Notes: generated from the sequence alone by a model not told the origin. A stretch of 64,000 nucleotides of DNA from Prionace glauca (GCA_037974335.1 CM075760.1:66517477-66581476); one strand, 5' to 3'; numbered from the stretch's first letter, positions 20,690 to 34,177 are shown. Numbers and translations: made by a program.

Positions 20690-20945
20690 AGCTCGCCTTC
20701 TCCGTGAGACTCACCCTCTGCTCCCTTCACTCTATTCTCACTAGGTTGCTGACCATCACCTTCCCCATCTGAGCTGATTGTTTTAATTGTTCCCTTGCCT
20801 CGGATCCTGTCACTATCTGCAAAACTGCCAACATCACCCCCTCCTCAAAGAACCAGCTCTTGCTCCCACTGTCCGTGCAAACTACTACCGATTTTCAACT
20901 TACTATTCCTCTCCAAAATCACTGAATGTCTTGGAAAATGGAGAA
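20690..20945 (+). mobile_element. L2-clade LINE RT fragment
   Basis: Frames here carry LPIFNLLFLSKITECL, a decayed form of the RPISNLPFLSKxLE block of L2-type RT. The left limit is vague. The bases 20290-20690 are probably 3' UTR or flank and hold no clear gene. Confidence 0.55.
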
Positions 20946-21044
20946 TGCGGGGAAACTCACAGGAAAAAATTCAAATTAAAGTTTCTCCAAGTTTATAAAA
21001 TGGGAAAGAGTAGCTGAAGTGAGCATTGGTTCCTTGGCAGGTGA

Positions 21045-21312
21045 GACAAAGTGGCGCAGTGGTTAACACTGTGCCTCACGCTGCCAGGAAATTGGGTTCA
21101 ATTCCCGGTTTGGGTCACTGTATGGAGTTTGCACGTCCTCCCTGTGTCTGTGTGGGTTTCCTCCGGGTGCTCCGGTTTCCTCCCACAGTCAAAAGACCTG
21201 TTGGTTAGGTGCATTGACCTGAACTGGCGCCATAGAGTGCCAACTAGGGGAATTTCACAGTAACTTCATCACTGTGTTAATGTAAGCCTTACTTGTGACT
21301 AATAAACTTTAA
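21045..21312 (+). mobile_element. tRNA-derived SINE, near full length
   Basis: A-box-like GTGGCGCAGTGGTTAACAC at the head, B-box GGTTCAATTCC at 21095-21105, core TTTCCTCCGGGTGCTCCGG, and the 3' end TTACTTGTGACTAATAAAC. It is one of the best-preserved SINE copies here. Confidence 0.85.
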
Positions 21313-21344
21313 ACTGAGCAATAAATGATGGAATGGCCAAGACT

Positions 21345-21890
21345 CTGAATATTTGTTCCTGTTTTCAGTAAAAGGCACAAAATACAATTGTGTTGGAAAC
21401 AGTTCAGAGAAGGTTCACTGGGCTGATTCCTGGGATGAAGGGGTTACTTTATGTGGAAAGGTTGGGTCTGACCACAGAGTTTATCAGAATGAGAGATGAT
21501 CTTATTGAAACCTAAGATTCTGAGGGGGTTTGACAGGGTGGATGCTGAGAGGATGTTTTCCCCTCTGGAAATCTCAAACTGGAAGCGCAGTTTAATAATA
21601 ATTGGGGAGGTGAGGAGGAATTAAACGAGAGGAGAGGAGGAATTTCTTCTCATTCACTTTTGGAATTCTCTCTCCTTAGAGAGCAGCGGAGGCTGGGTCA
21701 TTGAATATATTCAAGGCTGAGTTCCCCTGAGCTTTGATCAAAAGGGAGTCGAAGGTAATGGGGGCAAGGCAGGAATGTGGAGTTCAGGCTGCAATCAGCC
21801 ATCATCTGACCAGCCACAATCTCATCGATTGGCAGAGCAATCTCGGTGGGTGAAATGGCCGAATCCTGCTCCTATTTCTGAAAAGGAAGG
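21345..21890 (+). mobile_element. Decayed CR1-clade LINE 3' part
   Basis: Contains VQRRFTGLIPGMKGL-like text, FIRMRDDLIET and a tail ATCTCATCGATTGGCAGAGC...ATCCTGCTCCTATTTC. There are many breaks. Confidence 0.65.
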
Positions 21891-21984
21891 AGCTCCAGGT
21901 TGTATCCAATAATTTCCTGTTTTAATGATGTGCCACCATAAATAAAATACAAGATGTGGAACATCCATGAGAATGCAATCCTGA

Positions 21985-22055
21985 CAGTTACTTACAGAAA
22001 GGATTGAATCAGGCATCTCATCTTCTGAGACACCAGTGAGCTCACATTTCACTTG
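21985..22055 (+). pseudogene. Single zinc-finger relic
   Basis: AGAAAGGATTGAATCAGGCA followed by TCTTCTGAGACACCAGTGAG matches the helix end and HQ of the local fingers. Nothing else of the array remains. Confidence 0.5.
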
Positions 22056-22215
22056 TGATGCTACTGTGCATTTAAGGAATGTATTTTAATTCTATTTATG
22101 TGTTTTTTCTTTCATTGCCGTGATGTCTGATGAAAGCACAATTGACCTTTTTATTTGTAATTTGGCCCTAATGGAATGTCCTGGAGTTTTCCGAGTTTAC
22201 GTCCCTTTTGAATTA

Positions 22216-22832
22216 CATAAGAACATAAGAAATAGGAGCAGGAGTAGACCATCTAGCCCTTCGAGCCTGCCCCGCCATTCAATAAGATCATGGCTGATCT
22301 GTCATGGCTCAGTTCCACTTTCCCGCCCTCTCCTCATAACCCTTAATCCCCTCTCTTATCAAAAACCCATCAACCTGCTTCTTGAAAATATTTAGCGAGG
22401 CAGCCTCCACCACTTCAACGGGCAGAGAATTCCAGAGATTCACCAGCCTTTGAGTGAAGAAGTTCCTCCTCAACTCCGTTCTAAACTGCCCCCCCTTTAT
22501 CTTGAGGCTGTGCCCCCTAGTCCTACTGTCTTTTTTGAGCGGGAAGAGTCTCTCCACCTCTATCCTATCCATCCCATTCATCATCTTATACGTCTCAATG
22601 AGATCTCCCCTCATTCTTCTAAACTCCAACGAGAACAAACCTAGTTTATTCAGCCTCTCCTCATAGCTCAACCCCCTCAACTCTGGTATCAGCCTAGTAA
22701 ACCTCCTCTGCACTCCCTCCAAGGCCAAATATCTTTGCGCAGATGCGGCGCCCAAAACTGCACACAGTACTCCAGCTGCGGCCGCACCAATGCCCTATAC
22801 AGCTGCAGCAAGACCTCCCTACTTTTATAATT
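22216..22832 (-). mobile_element. CR1-clade LINE 3' part, young subfamily
   Basis: A reverse-strand frame of 148 codons encodes [20 protein letters not shown] through KVDGFLIREGIKGYEERAGK-like text. The tail CATAAGAACATAAGAAATAG is at 22216. It is truncated at its 5' end near 22832. Confidence 0.88.
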
Positions 22833-23029
22833 TTTGTGGGAAGATTGATTGACAGGTCAAGGTCAGGTGGTTCCTTCACAGAAGAATCCAAGGATTCACT
22901 TTCAGTTTTAGTTAGAAGCTATTGGACTCCAGACTGGGAAGCAGAACTTCTGTGTCTCTCCCTGGTATTAGAAATTCTGCTGACTAGATGGAACCGTAAT
23001 AATTACCAATCATTTTTCAGCCCTGAAAT

Positions 23030-23375
23030 TTAAACCCACTGTTTCACTCTCGGTCAGGAATAGATCCCAGTTTTACATCAATCTCTGATTTGTCAGCACG
23101 TTTCCAGCCTTCACCTTTGTCCTTCCTGACTCTAAGCCCAGATGTAAATGAGCTCCTGTTCTGTGTCTAGGAACCCAAAGCTATGGGTGAAGTCACAAGG
23201 CACTGAGTGCTGGAGGGACAGTATTTCCAATATTCACTCCTCCAGTTTCCAGGTCGGATCTGTGCCTCACTCAGTGTCTGTTGTATCATTGTCCCAGCGG
23301 TTAACAGGCTCCAGTGAATTCCTCCATCTGATATTTTAATGCAGACTTTTATAAATTAGTTTGAATGGGTTTATT
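23030..23375. repeat. Non-coding block duplicated at 440-760
   Basis: Shares CAGGAA.AGATCCCAGTTTTACA.CAATCT, TTTCCAGC.TTCACC.TTGT and GTCCCAGC.GTTA.CAGGCTCC with the start of the window, the two parts being in opposite order. No coding potential is seen. Confidence 0.5.
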
Positions 23376-23628
23376 TTAGAACAGAGTTGAGGAGGAACTT
23401 CTTCACTCAAAGAGTGGTGAATCTCTGGAATTCTCTGCCCGTTGAAGTGGTGGAGGCTGCCTCGCTAAATATATTTAAGACGCGGGTTGATAGGTTTTTG
23501 ATAGGGGATTAAGGATGGGAATGTGGAACTGAGACACAACAGATCAGCCATGATCTTATTGAATGGCGGGGCAGGCTCAAGGGGCTAGATGGCCTATTCC
23601 TGCTCCTATTTCTTATGTTCTTAAATTA
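23376..23628 (+). mobile_element. CR1-clade LINE, very short 3' end
   Basis: Only the last 250 bases of the young subfamily: FRTELRRNFFTQRVVNLW-type text to TTTCTTATGTTCTTA. The flanking 23630-24090 shows nothing I recognise. Confidence 0.8.
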
Positions 23629-24095
23629 GTAACATCAGCCTTAAAGTCACTGATTCAAGACAGTCACAAAAACATGTTAAATCATCAATGGCTACTGAGT
23701 ACAACCAGGCCTGAGGCAAGGGTTTCAGAGTCGATTCTGTGCAATGGAATATCTTAGTGTTGCCATGGTGAGCTGTCTGCAGAAAAGAGCCCGTTTGACT
23801 CTCTAACTCAGACTAAACTATTATCTCCCACAATGCACAAAATATTACACCCTGTACCTCAACAAATTTCCACCAAGTTACAAAGGTTTAGATACAGAAA
23901 TCATTCAAGCTGGAGGGTGTGTTTAAAAAAATCATCCTACATTTTATAAAATAAACTTCTCAACAATGGTTCAGCTGCTGTTTGAGAATTGAATCAGGTT
24001 TTGGGGATCTGACACCAGGAAGGCCATGGCACATGGTGCAGAACAGATTCACCACAGCTCAGAAAGAAGCCACTCTACCATTGTTGTAATTATGA

Positions 24096-24950
24096 TGTGG
24101 AGATGCTGGCATTGGACTGGGGTAAACACAGTAAGAAGTCTCACAACACCAGGTTAAAGTCCAACAGGTTTATTTGATAGTAAACCCACTTGCTTTCGGG
24201 GTTTGCCCCTTCGTCAGGTGAGTGGAGAGTTCTGGTCTCAAACAGAGCATATAAAGGCACACATAGTTTACAGAATACTGATTAGAATGTGAGTCTTTAC
24301 AGTTAATCAATTCTTAAAGGTGCAGACAATGTGAGTGGAGATAGCATTAAGTATAGGTTAAAGAGATATGTATTGTCTCCAGACAGGACAGAAAGTGAGA
24401 TGTTGCAAGCCCAGGCAAGTCATGGAGGTTACAGATAGTGTGACATGAACCCAAGATCCCGGTTGAGGCCGTCCTCATGTGTGCGGAACTTGGCTATCAG
24501 TTTCTGCTCAGCGACTCTGCGCTGTCATATGTCATGAAGGCCGCCTTGGAGAACGGGTTTCCTCCGGGTGCTCCGGTTTCCTCCCACATCCCAAAAATGT
24601 GCTTTTAGGCTGATTGATTGGGTAACAAATTGTCCCTATATTGGACCTCCCTGATCCTCGCACATTAGGCGGAGACTAAAATCATGAATAGGTCACTGAG
24701 ACAATGGGACGGCGGCGCAGGCTCGTTGGGCCAAAGGGCCTGTTTCCCGTGCTGTGTTGTTCTTTGTTATTATTCTTTGTTATTTACCCAAAGATCAGAG
24801 GCTGAATGCCCATGACCACTGAAATCCCGAGGCATAGTACATTGGGGAGACCTTGCAGACACTATGACAACAGATGAATGAACACCGCTCGACAATCACC
24901 AGGCAAGACTGTTCCCTTCCTGTTGGTGAACACTTCAGCTGTCAAGGCCA
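24096..24950. mobile_element. Penelope-like element fold-back with nested SINE
   Basis: From 24096 to 24552 and again near 24790-24817 the reverse strand carries a PLE 3' end (coding text LNRDLGSCH, then UTR ending at GATGTGGAGATGCTGGCATT). From about 24818 to 24950 the forward strand carries an inner part of the same element: YIGET at about 24838, then QMNEHRSTITRQDCSLPVGE, the GIY-YIG-type nuclease region of PLEs. The two halves meet head to head. A composite SINE (24553-24785) sits inside the reverse half. Confidence 0.75.
24553..24785 (+). mobile_element. Composite SINE-like element, short form
   Basis: Core GTTTCCTCCGGGTGCTCCGG, then GGCTGATTGATTGGGTAACA and the tail AAGGGCCTGTTTCCCGTGC, ending in TTCTTTGTTA repeats. 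It is the same family as 4166-4610 and 63530-63995 and nests within the PLE. Confidence 0.7.
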
Positions 24951-24989
24951 GATCCTGCCTTATTTTACTAAAATCCACTCTCCCCCCCC

Positions 24990-25170
24990 ATTCCAAATTT
25001 TTTTTGCAAGTCATCGAGTACTTTGTCCTTAACAAACTTTTGTTCTATCTGACCCTCCCCCATCAACAAACTCACCACATTTCTCCCGCTCTTTAGTTCT
25101 GAAGTAGAGTTACATCATGAAACATTAACACTGTTTCTCTCTCCACAGATGTTGCCAAACCTGCTGCTTT
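24990..25170 (+). repeat. Unassigned interspersed repeat
   Basis: ACACTGTTTCTCTCTCCACA and AAACCTGCTGCTTTTTTC; a family copy like 58970-59050. Both lie just before a reverse ZNF unit, so this copy was duplicated with the unit. Confidence 0.55.
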
Positions 25171-25249
25171 TTTCTAGTTCTTTCTGTATTTATGAGTGGG
25201 AAAAACACTATTTACCATCCGGGATAACACAAATGTCCTTCTTCAGCTT

Positions 25250-26222
<973 letters not shown>

Positions 26223-26530
26223 AAATGAGTTTACAAAAGTCATCGTGTCAGTACAGGATAGAAATTCAGAACAGACAATTCTAGTTGCTATGAAACATTC
26301 TATCCTCTCTCATTCCCCAAAAGCTGTAAATCCCCATCTCACACACTCTCCCTTCCATTCTCACCCTGCTGTATCTAATATTCACCCTCCCAATTCTCCT
26401 GAAGGTGCTGATTGAGGCTGATTAACAGATCCATTCTCACTTCTTCCTGTCCTGGACACAGAGAGTTGAAAATCTTCAAGCTGACAACCATGTTAAAGTT
26501 TTACATTTGGACATAAATGAACAGACTAAT

Positions 26531-26866
26531 CACAGAATCTTAGAATGCTTACAGTGCAGGAGATCATTTGGTCCATTGAGTCTGCAATGACTCTGACAGA
26601 GAATCCCACCCAGACACCATTCCTATTTACCCCGCCATTCCCTCTCACCCACACATCTTTGAGGTAAGGGACAATTTAGCATGTTCAATCAGCCTAAGCT
26701 GCACATCTTTAGAGTGTGGAAGAGAATCAGAGCACCCAGAGGAAGTCCATGAAGACACAGGGAAAATCTGCAGATCCGCTCAGACAGTGACCCAAGCCGG
26801 AGAATTGATCCAGTGTCCCTGGATCAGTGAAGCAGCTGTGCCAGCCTCTGCCACGGTGCCGCTGCA
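26531..26866 (-). mobile_element. tRNA-derived SINE, long form, diverged
   Basis: Reverse-strand head near 26860 (GCAGCGGCACCGTGGCAGAG), degenerate B-box, core with AGCACCCAGAGGAAGTCC at 26735, and tail with TAGAATGCTTACAGTGCAGG at 26542. It lies in the ZNF intron and splits the block duplicated at 27530-27690. Confidence 0.7.
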
Positions 26867-26947
26867 ATGATGTGTATAATACAAAGCAAGAGACACATGA
26901 AAAATGTAAGGAGGATCCTGATTTTGAATTTCTACCCTGTACTGACA

Positions 26948-27530
26948 GTCTTGCCTGGTGACTGTCGAGCGTCAGTCACCAGGCACCAGGCAAGACTGTT
27001 CCCTTCCTGTTGGCGAACACTTCAGCGGTCACGGGCATTCAGCCTCTGACCTTCAGGTAAGCATTCTCCAAGGCGGCCTTCATGACACACGACAGCGCAG
27101 AGTCGCTGAACAGAGACTGATAGCCAAGTTCCGCACACATGAGGACGGTCTCAACAGGGATCTTGGGTTCATGTCGCACTATCTGTAACCCCCGTGACTT
27201 GCCTGGGTTTGCAAAACCTCACTTACTGTACTGTCTGGAGACAATACACATCTCTTTAACCTGTGATCAGTGCTCCTTCCACTCACATTATCAGCCACTT
27301 TAAGACTTGAACAGCAGGTTAGGTGTAAGGATTCGCATTCTAATCAGCAACTGTCTGTGCTTTATATGCTCTGTCTGTCTGAGGTCAGAACTCTCCATTC
27401 ACCTGACGAAGAGGCAGCCCCCTCGAAAGCTTGTGAGAATATTATCAAATAAATAGGTTGGACTAAAATCTGGTGTTGTCAGACTTTTTACTGTGTTTAC
27501 GCCAGTCCAACGCTGGCATACCCACATCCT
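26948..27530 (+). mobile_element. Penelope-like element 3' part with coding end
   Basis: The forward frame reads CSLPVGEHFSGHGHSA, then SILQGGLHDTRQRRVAEQRL and FRTHEDGLNRDLGFMSHYL with a stop at 27188. This is the end of a GIY-YIG-type domain, the part that follows RT in Penelope-like elements. The 3' UTR ends CATACCCACATC at 27530. Just upstream (26948-26970) is a short reverse-oriented scrap of the same element, CTTGCCTGGTGACTGTCGAG. RT is missing, so the copy is dead. Confidence 0.8.
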
Positions 27531-27769
27531 GTCCTGGACACAGAGAGCTGAAAATCTTCAAGCTGACAGCCACGTTACAGTTTTACATTTGGTCACTGAT
27601 GAGCAGACTGATGATGTGTGTAATACACTGGATTACCTGGTTACAGATTCATGAAGAATGTGAGGAGGTTCTTCATTTAGGCAGCGACCACTGACCTGGA
27701 AGTTAAAAAAAACTGAAGCCCAGAATGAGAAAACAAATGGAAAGGGTGGGGGGGGGGAAAGAAAGTGTT

Positions 27770-28335
27770 TTACTCACAAATGTTAGAGACAGGAGGAAGT
27801 TTGAGTCTGTCTGAAGCTCAATCTTCATTCAGAGAGAGAGCAGCAGCAGCAGCTTTGCTGGGCACGAATGAACAAGCTCATAGTCCAACTTCCGCATTCC
27901 GACAATGGGGAGCTCTGATTGGCTGGAGGACCAGAGTCCTTCCGGTCTTCCAGCTCTTCTCATTGGTCAATACCTCAGCGTGAAGGTCGGGGAAGGTAGG
28001 CACTCACCGCACATGCGCAGGTTCCCCTCTCCATTGGACATGCGCAATCCTGGGCCGGAGGGAGGGGGGAGATCACCGAGCGGCTTCTCTCTCTGGCCGG
28101 AGCCGCCAGCCGCTTGTCTGGAAACCTTGGCTCGAGGAGGGGGAGGGGAACAATGGGTGGGGGCGGGGCTCCCGGGTCCGCGAGCCTGGGCCTGCGCACT
28201 GGAACCCCGAGACGTCACCACGGAGCAGAGTAATTCCTATTGGCTGATTTGGGCTCTGTCGTGGTATCACGAATTGTCCACTGAGTTTCAGGCTGAAACT
28301 CCCTCCTCTGGGCAACATCTGGGAGGAAATCAATG
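27770..28335. promoter_or_regulatory. Bidirectional CCAAT/CpG promoter between ZNF units
   Basis: ATTGG boxes at 27918-27922, 27962-27966 and 28239-28243, CATGCGCAG at 28012-28020, CATGCGCAA at 28039-28047, GACGTCACC at 28211 and many CpGs. On the reverse side lies a first-exon-like block with a donor (reverse of TTTTACTCACAAATGTTAGA at 27769). On the forward side GGGCAACATCTGGGAGGAAA marks another exon-like block. It sits between the reverse pseudogene at 25.2-26.2 kb and the forward ZNF at 29634. The bases 28335-28900 hold no further gene. Confidence 0.7.
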
Positions 28336-28904
28336 TTTCCCCCTTTCCATTTCTATTCTCATTCTGGGGGAAATTGGGGACTTGCAGCAACTGAAGGGTA
28401 AGGAAGTGAATCCAATGAGGCTGCAGACTCTGGAAACATTACAGACGAACATCGGAATGAGGAGCAGGAGCAGCCCAGGCATCTTTCATTCTCTCTCAAA
28501 GACACTGACATCCTTTAGCTCTCTCACTTTGACTGGCTAATCGGATGGCCTCTTACCCAATGTTCATAATTCAAGGGGAAGTTTTCCCAGAAGAGGGCTA
28601 ACATTTTAATGAACAGTAAATTTGTATGGGAGAGAAATATGTTTAATGTATACAATATACATGGTATGTACAATGTTATTTACGATTCCCTATTTCTTGT
28701 CTTAAAATATGTAGCAGTGTATCAACATTATCTATTTCCAGTGATGGAAACATTACAACATGGAAGGCACCCATTTGGCAACTCAGATCCCTGCCAATCT
28801 CTGTAGAGCAATTAGGTCAATCCCATTCCCTCTCTGTATCCCCATTCCCCCGTGTTTCATGTCACAATGGAAGTTCCAAAGGAGCCGAGACAGGAGTGGA
28901 GTTC

Positions 28905-29265
28905 GGTCATGGCACTGAGGTGGAAATAGGTGGTCTTGATGATGTGGCAATGTGGCTGGAAGCTCAGCTTGGGCTGAAATATTTTACCATGGTTGTAAAC
29001 AGCCTCAGACCGTTGCCAGAAAGAGGGAGAGATTTGCTGGTAAGGGAGTGGAGTTTGTAGTGGGGACTGAAGACAATGGGTTCAGTCTTCCCAGTGTTTA
29101 TATGGAAGAAATTTCTGTTCTTTTAGTACTGGATGTCAGACAAGTCAGAATGGTGTGTGAGTTGGAGAGGAACTTGAAGATGATGGTGTTCCCATCTATT
29201 TGCTACACTGGTCCTTCTAGGTGGGTGGAGGTTGAGGGTTTGGGAAACTTTCTGCCAAAGTCCTA
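28905..29265 (-). mobile_element. L2-clade LINE RT fragment
   Basis: The reverse complement matches the fragment at 5250-5600 along its length and encodes the same decayed KTE block. It lies upstream of the paralogous ZNF terminal exon. Confidence 0.65.
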
Positions 29266-29633
29266 ATTGAGTTGTCAATGTCCAAATCCCTCTCCTACTT
29301 CTCTCTGTCTTCTCTCAGTGTCCAGACCGTGTGGTAGATTTCCTAACCTGAAGGATATCAGTGAACACTGGGTTATTATGACAATCCAGCAGCTTTTATG
29401 ATCACTTTTTTCCTAGTGCCAGCCCCACAAATGACCAGATTCATTCAGCTCAATTTCACAACCTGCCTTTGTGTTTTTGTAGGTTCTCTCTCACTTTTTT
29501 TTCTGTTTTAAATCAGTTTCACAGGGTTTTAGAAGAGGAGGATTTGCAGTTGGGAAACTGAAACCAAATATTATATCAAAGCCTGGTGGAGCTAACCAAT
29601 TTATTGTAACCTGAATATCAGTGTGTTTCGAAC

Positions 29634-30566
<933 letters not shown>

Positions 30567-30589
30567 AAAGTGACTCCAGCTCTGTTATA

Positions 30590-30740
30590 GGTGTTGTTAT
30601 AATTGGTCTTAAAGGGGAGGATATAGGGTCAGGAAACTTGCACAGAACATCAGATCAGGACTGGATGGAATTGCACAATGTATTATAACCTGAACAGCAA
30701 AAAATTTTGAACGTGGAAGAAAATAGCACCGTTTTGATTA
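30590..30740 (+). pseudogene. 5' part of a ZNF relic, cut by a LINE
   Basis: AAAGGGGAGGATATAGGGTC and GAACGTGGAAGAAAATAGCA match the terminal-exon start of the unit. The sequence then turns into LINE at about 30745. The finger part lies beyond the LINE at 32262-32575. Confidence 0.65.
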
Positions 30741-30744
30741 TCTA

Positions 30745-32260
30745 AAAGTCACAAGATCTGGGGAAGATTCCAGTAGATTGTAAAATAGCAAATGTAACTC
30801 CTTTATTTAAGAAAGGAAAGAGGCAAAAAAGAAACTAAAGGCCTCTTAATCTAAAATCTGATGTAGGGAAAATATTAAAGCTTTATTAAAGATATGAGGA
30901 TGAGAACAATTCAGACAATAAGACAGAATCAGCACAGTTTGAGAAAGGAAAATCATATTCAACCTACTTACTGGAGTTCTTTGAAGGAGTCACATATGCT
31001 TTGGATAAAGGTGGTTAGTTGGCTGGGTGGCTGGTTTGTGATGCACAACGATACAAACAGCACAGGTTCAATTGTCGTGCCAACCAAGGTTATTCATGAA
31101 GGTGCTGTCTCCTCAATTTTGCCCCTCACCTGAGGTGTGGTGATCTAAGATGATGAAAGGTATGGATAAAGTAGACGTGGAGCAGATGCTTCCTCTTCTG
31201 GGGCATTCTAGGATGAGCAGTCTAGTCTTAGGATAAGGGGTAGCAAATCTAAAACAGAGTTGAAGAGAAACTGCTTCTCCCAAAGGGTTGTGAATCTGTG
31301 GAATTCACATTGCAGTGGGTGCTGGGACAGGGAGAAAATTTAAGGAGGAGTTAAACAGATTTTTAATTGGTAATGAGTTGAAGTGTTTTGGGGAGAAGGC
31401 AGGAAAATAGGGATGAAGAGCATTTCAGCCGTGACCGAATGATGGAATAGACTCAATTGGCTGAATGGTCTAATTCTGCTCCTATATCTTATGAATTTAT
31501 GATCCTCGGGTTAAGTGACCATCAGTCAGCTCTCCTTCTCAGTGAGACATCTGGGAGATGGTGACTTTATATATTGGATAATGGGGCAGCAAAGGTGAAT
31601 GTACTGTACTTAGATTTCCAAAATGCATTTGATAAGCTGCCACATCAAAGCTTAATACGGAAAATAGAATCTCACAGTGTAGAGGGGTAACATGACATGG
31701 AAAGAAGATTGGCTAGCTAACAGGAAACAGAGTTGGCACACATGGATCTTTATCTGGTTGGCAGGATGTGACAAGTGATGTGCCAAAGCAATCAGACCGA
31801 GGACCCCGACTTTTAATAATTTATATAAATGACTTGGATGCAAGCATGGTCGCTAAATTTGCTGAGGAGAAAATAAGTTGTGAAGAGGATGTAAGGAATG
31901 TAGATAGGTTCAGTTAATGGGCAAAGATTTGGCAAATTGAGTATAAGATGGGCAAATGTGGAATTATCAATTTTGGCTGGAATTCCTGCCAAATTTTTAA
32001 AAAAACATTAAATCGTGAGAGATTGCAGAACTCTGAGATTCAGAGGGATCTGGGCGTCCTAATGCATGAATCACAAAAGGCTGGAATGCAAGTACAACAA
32101 GTAATCAGGAAAGTTAATAGAATGTTGTTGTTTATTCTGAGGAAATTGGTTACAAAAGGAGTGAGCTTATACAGGACACTGATGACACCACATCTGGAGT
32201 GTTATTAAAGTACTGAACTCCTTCTTTAGGAAAATGTAAATGCATTGAAGCAGTTCAGAG
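30745..32260 (+). mobile_element. Old CR1-clade LINE with a nested LINE tail
   Basis: Decayed RT text: NVLYLDFQNAFDKLPHQS near 31600, INDLDASMVAKFAEE near 31825, GKCGIINFG near 31950, RDLGVLMHESQKAGMQVQQ near 32045. A second LINE 3' end (about 31140-31505, ending TCCTATATCTTATG) is nested in it. It is homologous to 7880-9705. Confidence 0.75.
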
Positions 32261-32261
32261 A

Positions 32262-32640
32262 ATGCCTACATTTACTCAGTCTTCCAACCTCACGTTACAC
32301 CAGCGAATTCACACTGGGGAGAGACCATTCACCTGCTCCGATTATGGGAAAACATTCACTCATTCATCCCACCTGCAGACACACCAGCGGATTCACACCA
32401 GGGAGAGACAATTTACCTGCTCTGTGTGGGAAGAGATTCAGTAATTCATCCAACCTGCGGACACACCAGCAAGTTCACACTGGGGACAGACCATTTACCT
32501 GCTGTGTGTAGGGGAAGGGATTCACTAAATCATCACAACTGCTGAGACACCAGCGAGTTCACAAGCAATGACAGGGATTTGATTCTGCTGTTAATCACAT
32601 CCAGGACTGAACCATGATCTCTGACAGTTGGTGAAATGGG
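32262..32640 (+). pseudogene. 3' part of a ZNF relic with about four fingers
   Basis: Begins within a finger ([20 protein letters not shown]), then CSDYGKTF (second Cys replaced by Tyr), a third finger in a shifted frame ([20 protein letters not shown]), and a fourth after another break, ending in the usual CACAAGCAATGA. The shared 3' flank follows to about 32760. Confidence 0.8.
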
Positions 32641-32884
32641 AGGGTCGGAGGGTTTCTTTCTACTGGACTGGCCGGTCTTGCTTCCAGTGGGCTGATGCTG
32701 TTTGAGCCTGAGCAAGCACATTTCCATTGGAATGATCCACAAAAGCTAAAGACAACAATTAATCTATCCTACACAGTAAAGAGTATCCTACCACTGCAGG
32801 CTGATCTAAAATAAATTTGTCTCTGTTCCATTGAGTCTACAGCTCAGGGCCAGTCTAATCGGCTCAATTGGTCTGTGTCATGTT

Positions 32885-33010
32885 TCCATGTTCAAAGGCC
32901 AATGATATTCAAGTCCTGATGAATCGAGTGATTCTGTCAGATTTTGATGTTTGGTTTGACTTTCCTGACCGTGAACATTTCAAATAAATAATCTGTAAAA
33001 TGAATTTAAG
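32885..33010 (-). pseudogene. Relic of a ZNF terminal-exon leader
   Basis: Reverse of the leader and acceptor seen in live units: ATTTTACAG near 33000, then the GACAGAATCACTCGATTCAT segment. No fingers are attached. From 33010 to 33360 nothing is recognised. Confidence 0.5.
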
Positions 33011-33369
33011 ACAGAATCAAGGAAATATAAAAGAGAATCCACAAAAACACACAGGCAGGTTGTGAAATAGAGCTAAATTAATCTTGTCATTTGTGGGGCC
33101 AGCCCTAGGAAAAAGTGACCCTGAAAACTGCTGGCTTCTCATAAAAACTCAACTGGTTCACTAATATCCTTTAGGAAAGGGAACCTGCCACCCAATCTGG
33201 GTGTACACAAGACTCTGGCTTCCACAGGAGAAGGGAGAGAGGCAAAGGAGAGGGTAAAAGAGATGAACTTCAGAGATCTGCAAATGAATTTGAATTTCAA
33301 AAGAATCTCCTAAACCCATAACTCCACCCTCTGGAAAGATAAGAGCAGCTGGTACCTGGGAAAACCATC

Positions 33370-33580
33370 ACCTCCAAGACACACACCAGCGAGTTCAGAC
33401 TGGGGAGAGAACAGACTCCTGCTCCACACGTGAGAAAGATACAATCGATCATCCAATAGGCTGACACACCAGCGAGTTCAGCAGTGATTTCTGGGGTTGG
33501 ATTCTGTTGTTGCTGCTGTTAATGACATCCAAAACTGAACTCTGTTCATTCTGATAGTTTGGGTTTGTTTCTGTTGATGT
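33370..33580 (+). pseudogene. Zinc-finger relic, last one or two fingers
   Basis: CACCAGCGAGTTCAGACTGG, AAAGATACAATCGATCATCC and a second CACCAGCGAGTTCAG, then the shared 3' flank GGATTCTGTTGTTGCTGCTG. The frame is broken. Confidence 0.65.
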
Positions 33581-33689
33581 TTATAATCTCTGTAACTGGA
33601 CTGGATGTTTAATATTCTGGAACTTAGCTTGTGCTTGTAACTCTTACTCTTCTAATAAAGTATCTTTCTTTAATCCATAACAAATAGTG

Positions 33690-34172
33690 ATTGACTTGTA
33701 AATTTTTCAACGGAGTCAGAGCAGAGGAATAACCTCTCCCAGTGTGAATTTGCTGGGTGTATTGTCAGGTGAGATAATCGCCTGAACTCAGTCCCCAAGT
33801 GTGAGCATCTGAACGGTCTCTCGTCAGTGTGAATACATTGATGGGATATCACTTCTCTGGAACTTTCACAGCTTTTCTCATAGTCTGGGCAATTTAAAAC
33901 TCATTCCAGAATGTGAACTTGTTTGTGTGTCATATGGCAGGATGACTGAATGAATCCCTTCCCATTTCTGCAGCATTTGCACCATCTGCCTCCAGTTTGA
34001 ATATGTCAGTGAACCATCAGGTTGGATGATGGAGTGAATCCCGTCCAACACACGGAGTAGGTGAATGCACCCCCCCCCCACCACCACCACCCCGGTGTGA
34101 CTACACAATGAGTTTCCAGTCCAGACAGGTAACTGAATCCCTGCTCACAGCCTTAACTTTTCCACAGTTTCC
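33690..34172 (-). pseudogene. Decayed C2H2 zinc-finger gene
   Basis: The reverse strand carries RPFRCSH.GTEFRRLSHLTIH, ECF-like and other finger pieces in all three frames, and a GGGGGGGGGGTG tract (34069-34085) within one linker. The start-like GKVKAVSRDSVT text at 34130 replaces EKLWKC. It is long dead. The CCAAT promoter at 34450-35075 lies upstream of it. Confidence 0.75.
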
Positions 34173-34177
34173 AGAAT

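Noticed and set aside
27905-28540. 211-codon frame across the 28 kb promoter
   Set aside because: GC-rich promoter sequence; the paralogous promoters at 48.0 and 62.1 kb do not keep the frame.
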